Shown in pieces: positions 1-12,999 of a stretch of 64,000 bases of DNA. Numbering within the stretch: position 1 is the first letter of the stretch; each line of letters begins with the position of its first letter. The notes beneath the pieces were generated by a model, which saw nothing but the letters and a program-made list of their open reading frames with translations, did no database searches and was not told the DNA's origin. The stretch is taken from contig JAJEKV010000053.1 in the NCBI GenBank assembly GCA_021234155.1, forward strand, positions 2,900,077 to 2,964,076, written 5' to 3'. The DNA comes from Isoetes taiwanensis. Its lineage: Eukaryota; Streptophyta; Lycopodiopsida; Isoetales; Isoetaceae. Made by a program: the position numbers and the translations under genes.

Positions 1-160
1 ATCCAGTAAAGCCCCATCCAGGTGGTGGTCTGATGTGGGCGCCGGATTGGGGTACAGTCACCCCATTAGGGTTCAAAACCAGCAGCTACCATCGGGTGCA
101 GGAGGCGTGGGTGGGTGCAAATCCCACCAACCATGCCAGCCTGGGTAAAAAGAAAGAAAA
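1..160 (+). mobile_element. SINE-like or retroelement 3' fragment
   Basis: The stretch holds a B-box-like GGGTTCAAAACC near 68-79 and ends in an A-rich tail (AAAAAGAAAGAAAAAA) near 147-162. Both fit a short retroposon. No clear A box or target-site duplication can be shown because the left end is cut by the window. Confidence 0.3.
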
Positions 161-1299
161 AACCCGAAAGCGTCGATGTAGCGGTTATTTAACCATGCGG
201 CCCCATTAAAAAAACCCCCACGAAATGCGGGGTATGGCAATTGGCTGTAATACCATGAAATGCGAGAGGTACACTAACTTGCTGAATTTTGCAATGGCTT
301 GTTCATGCTGTTACGGACCTGCGGCTTTCGCACTCCACACTATTACCCGGCTTTATCCAACCGATTCGGCAAGACTTGCGTCTTCATACCAATCACTTGG
401 CCGATGAACTTGTTTGGATAGTCTTCCCTCATGATTCGATAAAGTTCGTTTCTAATATTAAATTTCGTTTCTTATTAAGTTGTATTATTAGTACCTTCAA
501 GTCTTGCATAGCGTGCAAAGGATCTAAGGCGTTGATTGGCGAGCCATTTATGATTCCTACACTAATTTACAGGAAAGGAATATAAACTCGGCTTTGCTAT
601 AAGCTCAATGATCTAAGGTAGCTTGCAATCCTTATCCTCTTGAATGTAATCTAGGTTGGAAATCAAGTAAGCTTGCACTCTGTTGTAGCGAGTAGCAAAA
701 GAATTCATACAAAATTAGATAAATGGAGCGTCTCTTTGTTAAGTGATGCTTTGTCATAGACTACTGTTACTTTCAAAGTGCCGAAGACCTCTTGTTCACA
801 ATGCACTAAGTTGGGTTTATTCTGCAATGTTTATAATGTCGGATTATACGTAGCTTCTATTTGTAGAGACAGGAGTTAATGCAACACCAATTCTACTCAT
901 AGGGCGCTACTTTTGAATCTGAAAACCACGAAGGAGCATATGAGGCCCCTTTACCTCTTGACATAGGCGCAATGTTAAAGTGCATAAGGATGGTTGGTTA
1001 TCATATCAAATGCAAAAAGGAAATTTAAGCATATCATTTAATTGCAAAATAAAAACCTTTTTGTCATAACAATCATTGAGTCACTATGTCTAATAATTTT
1101 CATTATGCGGTAAAATGCGATTTCGAAATATCACGATTCTTAATATGATCTTTTTACTTATTTTGGCTCATGCTATGATCTCTAGCGGCTCCATACCGCA
1201 GTTAGTCTTGTGTGTACAAAGAAGGTCGTGTTATTTAGAACTAAGCGTGGACTCCGGAGGTAAGGTAATGCTTTCTTCGATAGCAGATATCTTTGGCTT
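161..1299. other. No recognisable gene
   Basis: There are only short open frames with no recognisable domain. No repeat structure was found apart from AT-rich sequence grading into the satellite that follows. Confidence 0.5.
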
Positions 1300-2115
1300 A
1301 TTTGACCTAAACAAACTATGAATTTGAGAAATATCTTGCCGCGGTCTTTTCGTGGGACTTTCAATAAATGCTCATGGATAAAAGCGAGCTTTCTTTTCAT
1401 ATTAGCACGTTCATACCGCTCTGTTGTTATCAAACTAAAGCAATGGATTTTGCCATTTTGATATATCTACAATAAAATTTGAGAACTCATTGCCCTATGT
1501 TTTAGATCATCTTACCAAACTTTCCATGAGGATACCCTTATATCATGACTTTACAGAGTTATAGCTGAAGTGGAAAATGGATTTTATTTCAAATGCGGTT
1601 ATTATTTATTGGCTGATATGTTTCTTTGTATTTGACCCATTTTAAACTATGAATTTGAGAAATATGCACCTAAGTGCTTTTGTAAGGCAGCTCATTAAGC
1701 TTTCCAATAAATGCTCATAGATAAAAAATAGAGCTTTCTTTTGAAGTTATGTCAACTTTACATGTTAATTTGTCAAACTAGGATATACTTCATTTTGTTA
1801 TACCTCCAACAAAAATTTGAAAACTCTTGCATCTAGCATCATTTTTAGATCTTCTTGGAGGCTTTCCAAGGATACCATACTAATAAACAGACTCTGCTTT
1901 ACAAGTTATGGCGAAATTGCAAAATAGTTTTATTTCATGGGTTGTGTTGTGGTTAATATTTTGCTATTGACCCATTTAATTCAAACTATAGATGTAGAAA
2001 TATGGACCTAGCAGCTTTTTAGCCAGGATGCTCATTAAGCTTTCCAATAAATGCTCATGGATAAAAATAGAGCTTTTCTTTTGAAGTTATGTCCTTTACA
2101 TGCTATGTTGTCCAA
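1300..2115. repeat. Satellite-like tandem array, about 340-bp dimer of 161- and 180-bp half-units
   Basis: The landmark CAATAAATGCTCAT occurs at 1362, 1705 and 2045, giving periods of 343 and 340 bp. A diverged half-unit landmark (CTTTCCATGAGGAT or CTTTCCAAGGATAC) falls in between, near 1520 and 1861. Spacings therefore alternate at about 161 and 180 bp. Each half also carries an AGTTATG-like word about 50 bp further on. At least two full dimers plus part of a third are present. This is the form of a plant satellite with a higher-order dimer. Confidence 0.75.
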
Positions 2116-2310
2116 ACTAGAACAAAATTGGATTTTCCACAGCGTAACAAATGTGGATACCTCAGTGCAGGCTCATTTTGAATGATCCCCTTGAAGTGTA
2201 TCTCATATCAAAATCAAACTCAGGGAATTATCCTTATGGCCCAGTCACGTTGTATGTGTGGCATCATGTGTGTTAAAAACTATTCTATTCTATTCTATCA
2301 TTTCTTAAGT
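2116..2310 (+). mobile_element. Possible LINE 3' end with (TATTC)n tail
   Basis: The sequence ends GTTAAAAAC followed by TATTC repeats at about 2278-2297. The same arrangement, GTTAAAAAATTGATTCTATTC, ends the element near 16320. The shared tail suggests two members of one retroposon family. No coding part is visible here. Confidence 0.35.
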
Positions 2311-2749
2311 TCCTGACTGCCCTATTTACATTATGAAATTGCTATATAGAAAGAAATTTGAAAAAAGCATAATGAATTTTAAACAGTTGTATGTGCCGAA
2401 TAGTTGAACTTTGGATGTTTCGCCTTCATGAACCAATTCACAAAAATGGGTCACGATTTGTAAAGATTACGGCCACAACCCAATGAGCAGTTAGGATGAA
2501 TATTTGGATTTCTTTTGACAAAGAATATAAATTATTCAGGCGCCATTTGCAATAAATAAAATAAAATAGGACATTTTAGGTGAATGAGAAGAGTTCGGAA
2601 CATTATGGAAGAGACTTAAGTTGAGCACAAGTGAACCCCATTTAATAAACTGCACGCTATTGGGATCAAGGAGAGAGCATTATAAACATCTTTTGCTGTA
2701 CTCAACTTTCCCCTTAGAGTCAATCTCCTTTACCGGGGTTTGGGGAAGG

Positions 2750-5700
2750 GTTAGAATAGAGGTTTGATAAGGCATAAACCTTTTTTATCAGAAGAGGTTC
2801 CCTTGATGATATTTTTGAGAGTAGTCAAAGAAATGAGTCTACCTCGGAGAAAAGATCTGTAAAGTAAAACCCGACTTCATGCCATTTCTTGCAGATCCTA
2901 GAAGAGGTGCTTGTTGGCCAAAAGCGAGAAGAGTTTTGGTCAGCTAGAATGGGGTTCGAAGATAAGTGCGATCAATATAGGATTTATCATTGAAGGTGGG
3001 TAAGAATTTGGGAAAGCGAGGTTCAAGCCTTTATTAAAGTACTCATTAGAGGAGAGATGTTGGTAGCGGTTTGGTCACGGGCGAAGTAGGGTGGAAATAA
3101 ATGATCAATGGAAGGATGGCCATAGGGATGGCTTAGACTTACAGTGTCGATAAACATAAGCGGGGATTGATTTCCATGAATAGCCTTCAGGACAAATTTC
3201 CCACAAGAGGCTGTGCACGGAGAAAGATTTTTGCAATTACCCAAAATTCTTAGGCTTGCAAATAGATATCCAATTGACAAGATGTCAGCCTTTCAAATAA
3301 AATTCCTTATAATCTTTTCCAACTCAAGATAGACACTTTTAGGGCAACAAACTGAGTGAGAAGTTACACATGAGAGCTAGCAGAGCAGAATTGGCAATGA
3401 TTGTCCTATTGAGAGGAGAAGATAATTCCTGTGGTTGTTCAACTTTTTCTTATCCTTAAAGAATAGGCTCCAGAGGAGCCTTTAAACTCTGATTCAAAGA
3501 TGAGGCATTCCAAACAATTTAGTAGCTTGACCGGAAAGGAAGAACATTGATGCCAGCATTTCTTTGTTAGGGAATATCCCCAATGATAAGACTTTGTTGA
3601 TGTTGAGACAAATACGAAGGTGATTTATGACTTTAAGAAAACACTCAATATTAGCGGTCGGCATGAAGAAAAGGAGAGTGTCATCGCATATTGAAGCATA
3701 GTCAAATATTCATTTGACTTAGGCAGTTTAAGCCTTTAATGAGTCCATTATCTTGATAGTAGCCAGACTGTAAAAGCAGTCTATGACAATGAGAAATAAA
3801 TAAGGAGCAAGGCGGCCTTGTCTCACCACCTACTGAAACTGGGGAAAAAGCGAGAGAACTTGTTAATTAGAGCGACCCGATTTGGCCCTTGAGTTTCAGC
3901 AATGATAGATTTATTAACATTAGGGAACCCAAGCTTGAACATTACAAATGAAGAAAAGTCCCACCCTAGCAGTCAAAGAGCAGCTTGAAATCCAATTTAG
4001 AAGAATACAATTTTGATTAGAGATATTATTCCGGTGCAAACCTTCCATGGTATACATAATTATCTAGAATGTATCTCTTGGGAAGAAAAGCCAGTTGATT
4101 GTGGGCGATATTTCTTTGAAGGTAGCTATTGATCCCTTAAGTAATGATTTTAGCACACAACTTATAAGTAAATTGGTTGAGATATAGGTCTCCAATCACG
4201 GAAGTTGGCGGGGATGATCTACTGGAATCAAAGAGATAAAACTAAGTAGCAAAAGGATGTTTGAATGATCATTCTTCAGTGTGAACCATTAGGGTGAGAT
4301 CATTTTTAGAATGTCCCAATTTGACATAAATTACTGGGAGCAATCGATAGGGACGGAGATTTTCCTTCTTTGAGGAGGAAGAGTAGCCGAATCTCCACAT
4401 TGAGAAGGAGAAGCGTTGATAGAATCATCCATAGTATCGAGGGCTGAGAAGGAATAATATTGTTCACAATGTTCATAAAATCATTTGCCTACCTTTATGT
4501 TATTGGAGAGTTAGGTGGTTATGAAAAATGTCCCATATATCTAGCTTTAAAAATCAGATATGTCGAATGAGATGCAAGGTTTCTACCATTTTCATCTTGA
4601 ACTTCAGCAATAGATTTCCTCAAAACCACGCTCTTAGATACTGAAAAAGAGAACAGCATTTGCTTTGAATCCATATCATTTTGCATCTTATGGCGGATCC
4701 CTTGGCTTCCATTTCCTCAATACTTTTAATTTTCTCTCTAGAATTTCCCAACCCTATATGCAGATTAGAAGGATCTCATCTTGATGAGGATCTAATGTCT
4801 TTCCATAAACATCATCGGTGATTTTTTCTCCCTCTTTTGATTGGAGATGCATGGAATTTAGACCAACTCTTGATCCAAAGCCTTTATAGCTTTAATTTTA
4901 GAGTAAAAGTTGTTTTGGTAGGGACCCATTATCATGAGCAAGTTATTCATGTTGAGGGAAGATTCTCATAGAAGTCAATGAATTGAAAACGAATTCTCAT
5001 TATCGAAGAAGTATTAAACTTATAAGAATTACTCCTTTGAATTTTGGTGATATGAAATTATGGCGAGGTGATGATCGAGATTTAGAGTACCTTCATCACT
5101 AGTGACATGGTTGTTATCCCAAAGGGTGTGGAAGGGGTTGGAAACATAGAATTTGTCAGTGCAATGAACCCTATCTTTATCTTTGCTTATTGGACGGTAT
5201 AGGAAAGTAGCAGAAGATGAAGGAACATAAATCATGCCATTATTAAAATAAAGAATCCCAATTTATACTTCGAATCTGGTCATATTGATTTTGTTCCTAA
5301 CGAATCCCAAGATGGAGTATTAAAATCTCCAGCAATGATGATCAGTGTCCAATATTTTGTTACCCAACCAGTTAATTTGACCAGTTGGTTCCCTATCCTT
5401 AAAGTTGGTTAGACGCAGACATTGATAATGCCAAAGATAGAGTTGGAGGTGAGAGAATAGCACATAGACTTGAGGGGACCATTGTGAAAAATATAGGTGG
5501 GAATCTCTCTTTCAGTTATAGCAAGGCCACCACTTTACCTGAATCCAATCAAATGGAGGAGGGTGGGATAAATCCTCCCCAAATTCTGCATTCAAAGGGG
5601 GAGTTTAATCTCACGAAGGAGGATGACATCAGGCATTATAGAGTCTAATCCCGAGGCTATTGCGCTAACTTCTTTTAAGAGGGATAGCGTGCCTCTTAAT

Positions 5701-5900
5701 TCCCGTAGATCTTCATATGAGAAATCAAAGGATAAAAATGAGAAAATTATATTCCCTAAGACTTTTAGATTTTCTTACTTCTAGTGTTTTGGCAGGGGTT
5801 TTGTTTATATCGGTTAAGATCTTTTCCTAATTTTCCCTTTTATGTTCAGACTTCATAGAGAACATTTATGTCGAAATTAGGAATTTGAGCATTGCTTTCC
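2750..5900 (-). pseudogene. L1-type LINE ORF2 remnant (endonuclease and reverse transcriptase)
   Basis: Read on the minus strand, the conserved motifs occur in the correct order across many stops and frameshifts. Endonuclease: an AGDFNTPSWDS block at about 5319-5333, the GDFN motif of APE-type endonucleases, and LDHHLA at 5062-5079. Reverse transcriptase: RDWRPISQ near 4179-4199, NQLAFLPKRYILDN near 4060-4100, a RQG-like block near 3810, and the catalytic QYADDTLLF at 3670-3693. The protein would have made the nick and copied element RNA into DNA at the target. At least a dozen frame breaks show it has long been dead. The downstream end is uncertain; I place it near 2750. Confidence 0.85.
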
Positions 5901-8700
5901 GCCAGATATTCTTCTTTTAATTTTTCTTTATGGAACCAAAATCCTCACTATCACTAAAATTCAGGAACAAACCACGGGATAAAAATGAAACATAGAATTA
6001 TTTTAAAGCGTGCCAAAAAGCAGAATCTGAAACTTGCATTATGGCTGCATTTTCTTGGAGCTCCTCAAAGTTCCTGCTTTGTCCTTCACGGAGTCTCGGG
6101 GGACAAAATGAAGAACCCACATCTCATTTTGCTTCTTTGATATGAGAATCAACCCTGGGCATTTTTCCTCATGTAGCATTTGAAATTGAAGAGAAGCTAG
6201 ATCTACCAATTTTACTTGGATATTCTTGGAGGGACTAGAAATTCTTTACCAAAATTGGGTAGTCAAGGTCAATAGAAGTGATGGAAGAGAGAGGCTATAG
6301 TGGGAGGGATGGGCTGAGGTATGGTATCAGTTACAACAATATGTGATGGGGAAGTTAAATATTATGAGATGAGGAACATGCTTTGCTCTTAACAATTCAA
6401 AATCAGGTTATTATTTAGGTCGGATAATGCACACAGCGAATTTTGTGAGTTGACTTGTGGTTGACCTGGGTGTTGAGTAGTATCTTGAGTCAAGACTTTA
6501 GTATTTTGACTTATGGGCTTAGTCAAGTCGAGTCTTCGACCATTAGGTATACATGAGTTATAGTTGGCTGACTTAGGCAGTGTTATGTTGAATAATAATA
6601 TTGCTGTAAAAGGCAGTTAAGTACGTGAATTCTTTGTAGAAGAAATTCACAGGGATATGCTGCCAATTTCATAATTAGTGACCCATTCTTGCTTGTATTT
6701 TTGATAGGGTAGTCAGTGTTGTGGAGCCTTGACCCTTGATGCGGATCTTAGCATCATTGATGATGTTACTTAAAGTAATGCTTAAAACATCACGTGGCTG
6801 ATTAGGTTTCTCGAGATAGTCCCCTTTCACCCAAAACCTTGGGTTCTCCAATTTGTTATACCATTATTTCTCCTATGACTAGAGAAATCAATCTGTTCAT
6901 CTAGCTTACCTTTGTCTTTCATCGTCTCTTCTTTGTTTGTGAATCCTCTTCTCTTGCCATTTACCTGGTCCATTTATTTGTTCATTTTACGTGATTAGCC
7001 AAATCCATTTTCTTTCCATGATTAACTTGGGGTATGGTTCATTAGCTGCCTGATGATCCACTTTGCTTCCCCCCAAACCCGGGGGAATATGCCCGATATT
7101 TTCAAATGCAGTAGACATATGTAGTCCACTATCTTTAACAGGGTCTGAAGATAATTTACCCAATCGAGTGCTGAGAGAAGTGCCTTTGGAAGTATTCATG
7201 GGAAGAGCTGATCGGACCATCTAGAGCTAAAGATGATTCTACTCCGAAGGCATCTGTGAGTTGAAAGGTATCTCTTTGGGCAGTGAGTTGGACAAAAGCT
7301 CTTGGGGGTCTAGAGAGTACTCTGTTGAGATATAAGTACCAATGGAGTGAAAAGAATCTTGAGCATTCTTCATCCCAATAAATGGATTAAAGGCCAAAGG
7401 GAAGTTGAGGCAATGCAAAAGGCGTTCATTTGGTTCAATGTCGAAGCCGGGTGCCATTTGAAATGTCAATTAGGAGGTTTCATGAGTCAGCAGACCATAG
7501 TTGAAAGAAGAATTGGTACGTCTGGAATTACCACATTCAATCATGATATGCGGAAAGTTGAGCTAGTAAATGGCACATTATGATACCTTTATTTGGAGTT
7601 AGCGAGAAAGGCCCAAAGCTTATCGACAATACCACATTTTGAATCTTGACAATATGACAGATTTTGGTATCAACTTTGGAATGAACAATAGGAAGATTTA
7701 AAAGAAATACCATTGTGAGATTCATCTTCCTTTGCTTGATATATGGTTTGGTCACTGAAGTGCATCTAATTCTTCATCCGGCCTCCTCATGCCTCCTCGA
7801 AACTCCATAAGGAAAGGGAGCTTGAGTATTTGGTTTATCGCGATTAGAATGCCATGTGATCAGGATCAATGAGAGATTGTCTAAGGGGACTTTGCTCGCG
7901 AAGTGGGTCCATTGATTATAAACTGATTTCTGAGAAATTTCGGATGAGCTATCTGAGGCTTATTTTGAGAAACAAAGGTTCGAGCGGAGGCTCTGCTGCT
8001 TGATAAGGAAGTTTGGCAAAAGCATGAAGGAAGGCTAAGTATTTTAGGGTTTTCTGAAGAATTGAGACCATTGCGTAATGTTGAGGAAAAACAACAAAGA
8101 GGTATCACGAGAAAAGGTGAATGGCCGAAAGAGGGAAAAGAGAAAGCGAGGGTGAGACCATTAGAGAAAGAAATTTAACTAAAAGAGATGGATAGCAAAT
8201 TCCAATTGCCATTTCCAACTGTGCCATTACTGAGCATTATCAATCTAAATTGAGGATCTTAAAGGGGAAAGATCAAACAATTGGGTTGATTCTATAGAAA
8301 TAGAATTTGAGCAGAAATTTTGTAATCCGTCCAATGCAATGAACCACAGATGTTCTAAGGTTTAAAGGCTGGATCAACACAAATTCTTCCAACAGGGGAA
8401 TTTGTGATTTCAACTTCAAATTCAAGCGTACTTGGGACAAGGTACTCGGTGTAGATAGCTCTTGAGGGAATTACCCGGTGTACAATCGTGAGTTCCAAAG
8501 TTAGAGAGCCCTTAGGAATCCACAAGTAATTCTAGATGATTCCACGATAATTGTAAAAACTTTGTTTCCATAGGAAGATGGATTAAAAGCAAAGACCGAC
8601 TTCATAAATGTATGAAATTGGTGTTCCAAATGTAGCTAGTAGCGATGAGAATCCGTCTAGGTACCCCTCTACAAGAGCATGTCGATCAACCCGAATTTTG
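5901..8700 (-). pseudogene. Probable LINE ORF1 and 5' region, heavily decayed
   Basis: This block lies immediately upstream (minus strand) of the LINE ORF2 remnant. It contains several minus-strand open stretches of 70-80 codons (6987-7220, 7239-7469, 7537-7755, 7881-8108) with Ser, Pro and charged residues. At 8380-8680 there is a further stretch with words such as RVDRHALVEGYL and LEFEVEITNSPVGRICVDP. These loosely match the RNA-binding ORF1 proteins of plant LINEs. Assignment rests mainly on position; no zinc knuckle was found. Confidence 0.45.
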
Positions 8701-8925
8701 CCCAATCAAAGAAACGTGCTTCCCTCTCACAAAATAAACATTCATAATGATGATAATAACTCCTAAGTGATTTCTAGCTCACCATGGTTGCACAAGTCAA
8801 TGGAGTTGTTACCACCAGCGTTGGTTTAGAAGAGTGATGGTGAGCCGAGTCTTTCCTAGAGAATAGGGATACTATTGGTTAAGTATATAAAACGAGAATA
8901 TTCTTATCACTAAAGGCTTCTTAGT

Positions 8926-9001
8926 GTTGGTAAAAGGGTTTGGTTATTGTGCTAGGAGGTCAAGTTCAAGTCTTGCGTGAGTACGCACATATAAAAGTTG
9001 C
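8926..9001 (+). mobile_element. tRNA-derived SINE-like unit 1
   Basis: An A-box-like TTGGTAAAAGGGTTTGG and a B-box-like GGTCAAGTTCAAGTC are about 30 bp apart, in the order of an internal RNA polymerase III promoter. There is no cloverleaf, so it is not a tRNA gene. Confidence 0.35.
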
Positions 9002-9063
9002 TATGCAAAACAAAGTATCCACAGTGTATAAGAAAATGTGAAATGTACATATTACTTTCAAGA

Positions 9064-9150
9064 GAGCTTGGTGTGGTGGTAAGCACCTGGGCTTTGAGTT
9101 GAGGTCATGGAGTTCAAATGTCTGATTCGATGCGTAAAAAAATATGTATA
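9064..9150 (+). mobile_element. tRNA-derived SINE-like unit 2
   Basis: GGTGTGGTGGTAAGCACC resembles a tRNA A-box arm, and TGGAGTTCAAATG about 25 bp later resembles a B box. An A-rich stretch (AAAAAAATATG) follows. The arrangement fits a plant SINE head; the acceptor stem does not fold like a tRNA. Confidence 0.45.
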
Positions 9151-9249
9151 TAAAAATACTAAATCTTTATACGGCGGAAAATACGTTTTATACGATTGAC
9201 GCCGATGGCATTACCGCGCTCTGCGTGACTTGTAGGTCGATGAAAACTG

Positions 9250-10744
9250 GCGGCAGAGTTGACTTTGGACCCCTTCTTGACCTTTTCGCTGTACATTGAC
9301 CCTCTAGGGTATTTGAATATGCCGATCATTGGAATACTTTCTCCCTTCATGCAGACTACCTACAAAAGTTACTTAGCCCCTCCAAACTTGGGTCCTCGAG
9401 TTACACCTTTTCCTCAAAATAAGCCTAAACTTCCCAAATCTCACAACAATTTTTTTTTCATCAACCTAGCACAAAGACTAAATCACTTAGAAGTTAGGCT
9501 GACCCAGCTAGCTTGAACTCCCACTCAACTACGAACTAGCGGGTTGAAATTTGAATTAGAGTGCTATGATTCCGATCAACGAATCATGGCTCTGACCTGT
9601 GGCAGCTCCAGTACTTATATCACGGCTTTCGATGCATTATACATGCAGGACTCCCCTCCCACATGGCAACCAACTTCGCCATGGCCGGGGCCCTCAAGTC
9701 TAACTTCAGACCTCTATGGAAAGATGCTGAGTGAAGGACCTGAAGGGTCATTATTACGCCTTCAATGGGACTCTAGTTCTTGAGAGCGTGTGAATACATG
9801 TTAGCACCAGGCATAAATCATATATAAATAACCACCATGAAGGGTAGCTGTATCCATCAAGTACTAACGGCCAAAGTATGCATCTATGCTAGAAAACACC
9901 TAAACCCATGGTTTACGGCTGGAACTCGATTGAGCATCGTACATCGGCTAGGTCTCAAGAGATCAGCGGACCGAATCGCCAGCATGGTGGCGGCATAGAA
10001 CATGACTAGGGTTGTCCACTCATCCGCCCCTCGTGCACACTGCGAGATGAGTCAAATCATGCTATGGCATCACTATAGCCTTCGGAGGCCTTGAGACTCA
10101 AGGTATCACCCGCCAGACCTACTCGATGGTTACCCCATCTGGTCCTCTGCACCGGGGGAGTGTCGGACCCATGCAGGCCCTCATTGACTGAGCTATCGGG
10201 GCTTCAGCCCTTTGTAGGAGTCCAGGAGCCTTGGCCATGTTCGTGCAAGACCCCACCCCTTCACCCTTGCGTCCCTTCTGGTGCTAAGCAATTCCATAGC
10301 ATCCACGACTGTTGGTCTCTTGTACCTGAGCACATATAATGGGAATAATACATGGCTCTGTCTGAGGCATACTACAATACATGGGCTTCGGGGTCTTACG
10401 TAATCCCCATCTCAGGGTGCTAACTAAGCAAAGAACTACTAAACCATCAGCCAAAGCATACGAGGGCTAGAGATAGATACTCACCATATCGATCAGGGTT
10501 AGCCTAGCAGGGTAAACCACGGAGAAAGCAGAGAGAACACACCCACAGGGAGAACATGCTGTAAATCAGCAATAACCCTCTTGACTAACCGTCCAAATCG
10601 GTCTTGGGCTGCTCCATCTGGAAGCTGGCGAAGGCTGGCTGTTGCTCCTCCTCCTCCATCCCCAATTGCTCCCGTTGGGGCACCAAAAGCCTAATTTGGG
10701 TGTCCAAGAAATGGAAACTGCCTTGTCGATTTGGGCGGTGGCAT
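9250..10744 (+). other. Unidentified, less AT-rich block, possibly retroelement internal DNA
   Basis: Base composition is visibly richer in G and C than the surroundings. Two open stretches on the plus strand, 9259-9516 and 9544-9783, are separated by one stop. The first ends in a Leu-heptad-like run (INLAQRLNHLEVRLTQLA) and the second is Pro/Ser-rich. No protease, integrase or polymerase motif follows. A gag-like origin is possible because a promoter-like AT-rich block follows at 10745, but nothing proves it. Confidence 0.3.
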
Positions 10745-11100
10745 GTCACTAATTAACTAATTTGGTATTTTAGCCCTTTTAATATTAGGATAAGCCCTAA
10801 AATTCGAATTAGGGTTTAGGTTAGAGTTTCCCACCTTTATAATTTAATTATTAACATAGCTAACATAGCTTATGAATAATTAATGGGCCATTAATTATTC
10901 ATGGTGTGAGTCATGTATTTATACTTAAATATGTATAAATATGTGGAGACGTCACAAGAGCCATCTAGAACAACTTGGTGAACATACGGAACCTAATCAA
11001 GGAACCTAACTGTATGAAACCATTCCAGCGGTATGAAACCATTCCATAGGCAGGATCTAGTATTATAGGAAGCTTTCACGGAGATACATCCCTGTCATCC
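10745..11100 (+). other. LTR- or promoter-like AT-rich block with a 20-bp duplication
   Basis: It begins TGTCACTAATTAAC, contains the short palindromic word TTAATTATTCAT and its neighbours, and has a TATA-like TATGTATAAATATG near 10930. At 11015-11052 the word GTATGAAACCATTCCA is repeated in tandem. These are features of an LTR, but no partner LTR was found in the window. Confidence 0.3.
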
Positions 11101-12999
11101 AATTCCATCATCATTTGTCCATGTAACACACATCTCCCTCACCAATGCCAACACACTGCATGGGCATTCCCCTTACCAACTCGCTCTGCTTGAGGAACAA
11201 TTCGAGGAGGAGGCGAATAATACATTCGACATCGATTACCAGAAGAGGCATCTGCTTGAGGACCGACCAAGAAGAATGGATGCCAACTAAATTCAACTTG
11301 GGTTGCAAACTCATGGGCATTTGTTTGATACAGGTCTCGAAATATTTTCTTAAAGATGGTGGATATAAGATAAGCCGAGTGCACAGAGGTCCCAATTCTC
11401 AAGACTTTAAGGCTTATATTGTCAGAGGTAATTGTTTTTACTATGTGAAATTAAGTTGGCGGCATGAACTTCGCAATCCAAGGCCAAATCGACATCTAAA
11501 ACTCTCTTTGTTGCAAATCTGATCTTGTTCAAGCTTTCCACAGCTCAAAGAAAGCTCTGAGGTTGGTAAGCTTTGCAAATGTGAAGGCGGCATGTGGCCA
11601 ATCATATTCTTCACCTTTGTGGAATGAAGTGGAAACTTCCATATTGAGCCTACTCCGCTAACTTAAAGCGCCACTATCTCTGCTTTGCCGTATGTAGCTT
11701 GTTTACTATGTACCAGCACTTGGCTCTTGTATATTATCATTTGTGTGCTTTGTAATGAAAGCCATTTCGAGGATAAATGCTTCACAAATCCAAAAACATT
11801 GCAGTCTCCATAATGCTCAGATGAAACAACACAAGATAGCAACAAAATATGGGCCAGTATCTTTGGCGATCAGATCCTGGGCAGTGTATCATTTATTTTA
11901 TTAAAAATATATTTTATTTGCCATTTACAGCAGGCGGCAGGCCCATTCTTTGAATTATGTTGAATTTAGGATGTGTGGCCCGCAGATGCTTCTGGTTGTG
12001 TTGTGGTGTCGGCTATTCGAGACATCTAGGAAATGTGAAGTAGCCCTTCCTTCTTTGTGCCGATTATCGCGGCAGAGATAAGATCATCACCTTCGAGATC
12101 TTGCATTTACGTAGACAAATTACGTTAACTCAATATCTTTGCTTTCGGATCTTTGGAAGTTGAGGTGGTTGGAAGAATTAATAAGTTAATTGATTGGGAT
12201 TTTTCGAGGATAGTAGGTACGGAGCTAATTTAGTGGATCTTTGCCATTGGAGTGCTATAATGTCTTTACTCCTTCTCCCTCTTGGAACATCTTTGCTTTC
12301 CACTTCATTGGACCTTATGGATCCCACTCTTCGTCGGGTGAATCATATCTTTGCTCTAAATCAAATTTGGCGGTATACTTACCACTCATCTTTGACTATG
12401 CCAGCATCTAGGCGACTCTTCCCTCCAGCAAGTGAACCTTAACTATAATTGTTTTCCTATGTTTAGTGCAATCATTTTTGTATATTTTCTTTGTGTCCGA
12501 TTCATTTTCCTTCCTTGTATTTATTTGTCTATTCTATTCTTCTGAGATGCCATTTTGGAGCGTATATTATGAGCATCAAGGAGGCTTGAGGCATGGATTT
12601 TGTTACCGCAATCTTTTGTACCTTAAAATGCTATGCTTTGGATATAAAGTTGAAAAAGAGCCCATATCTTTGGATTTCAGGTGCAATGGATATCAAGTTG
12701 CAATGACCATCCGAACTTATCTTCATATGCTTTACTTCATCAGACTTCTTCTGTCATATGATTCGCAATTATCTCACATGGTGATCTTGGATTGTATTTA
12801 TTTACCAATTTCTCAAATGTAAACTTGGTATACTAGTTTTCTTCACAATAGCTAAAGGTGTATCTATAGCAGATGAAGTGAAGGTGATTTACAAATTGTC
12901 TACTTTTATTTCTTCTACAGGAGTTCTTGATCCATGTGTTTGAATATTAGGCTAATGACTGAGGCATCTTATGTTGCCCTCAAGTTTATGTTTGCATTT
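11101..12999. other. No recognisable gene
   Basis: Open stretches occur on both strands (11145-11522 plus; 11111-11395 minus; 12194-12442 and 12466-12822 plus). None has a recognisable domain, splice-supported continuation or codon pattern, and overlapping frames on both strands argue for chance. It may contain decayed transposon DNA. Confidence 0.4.
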
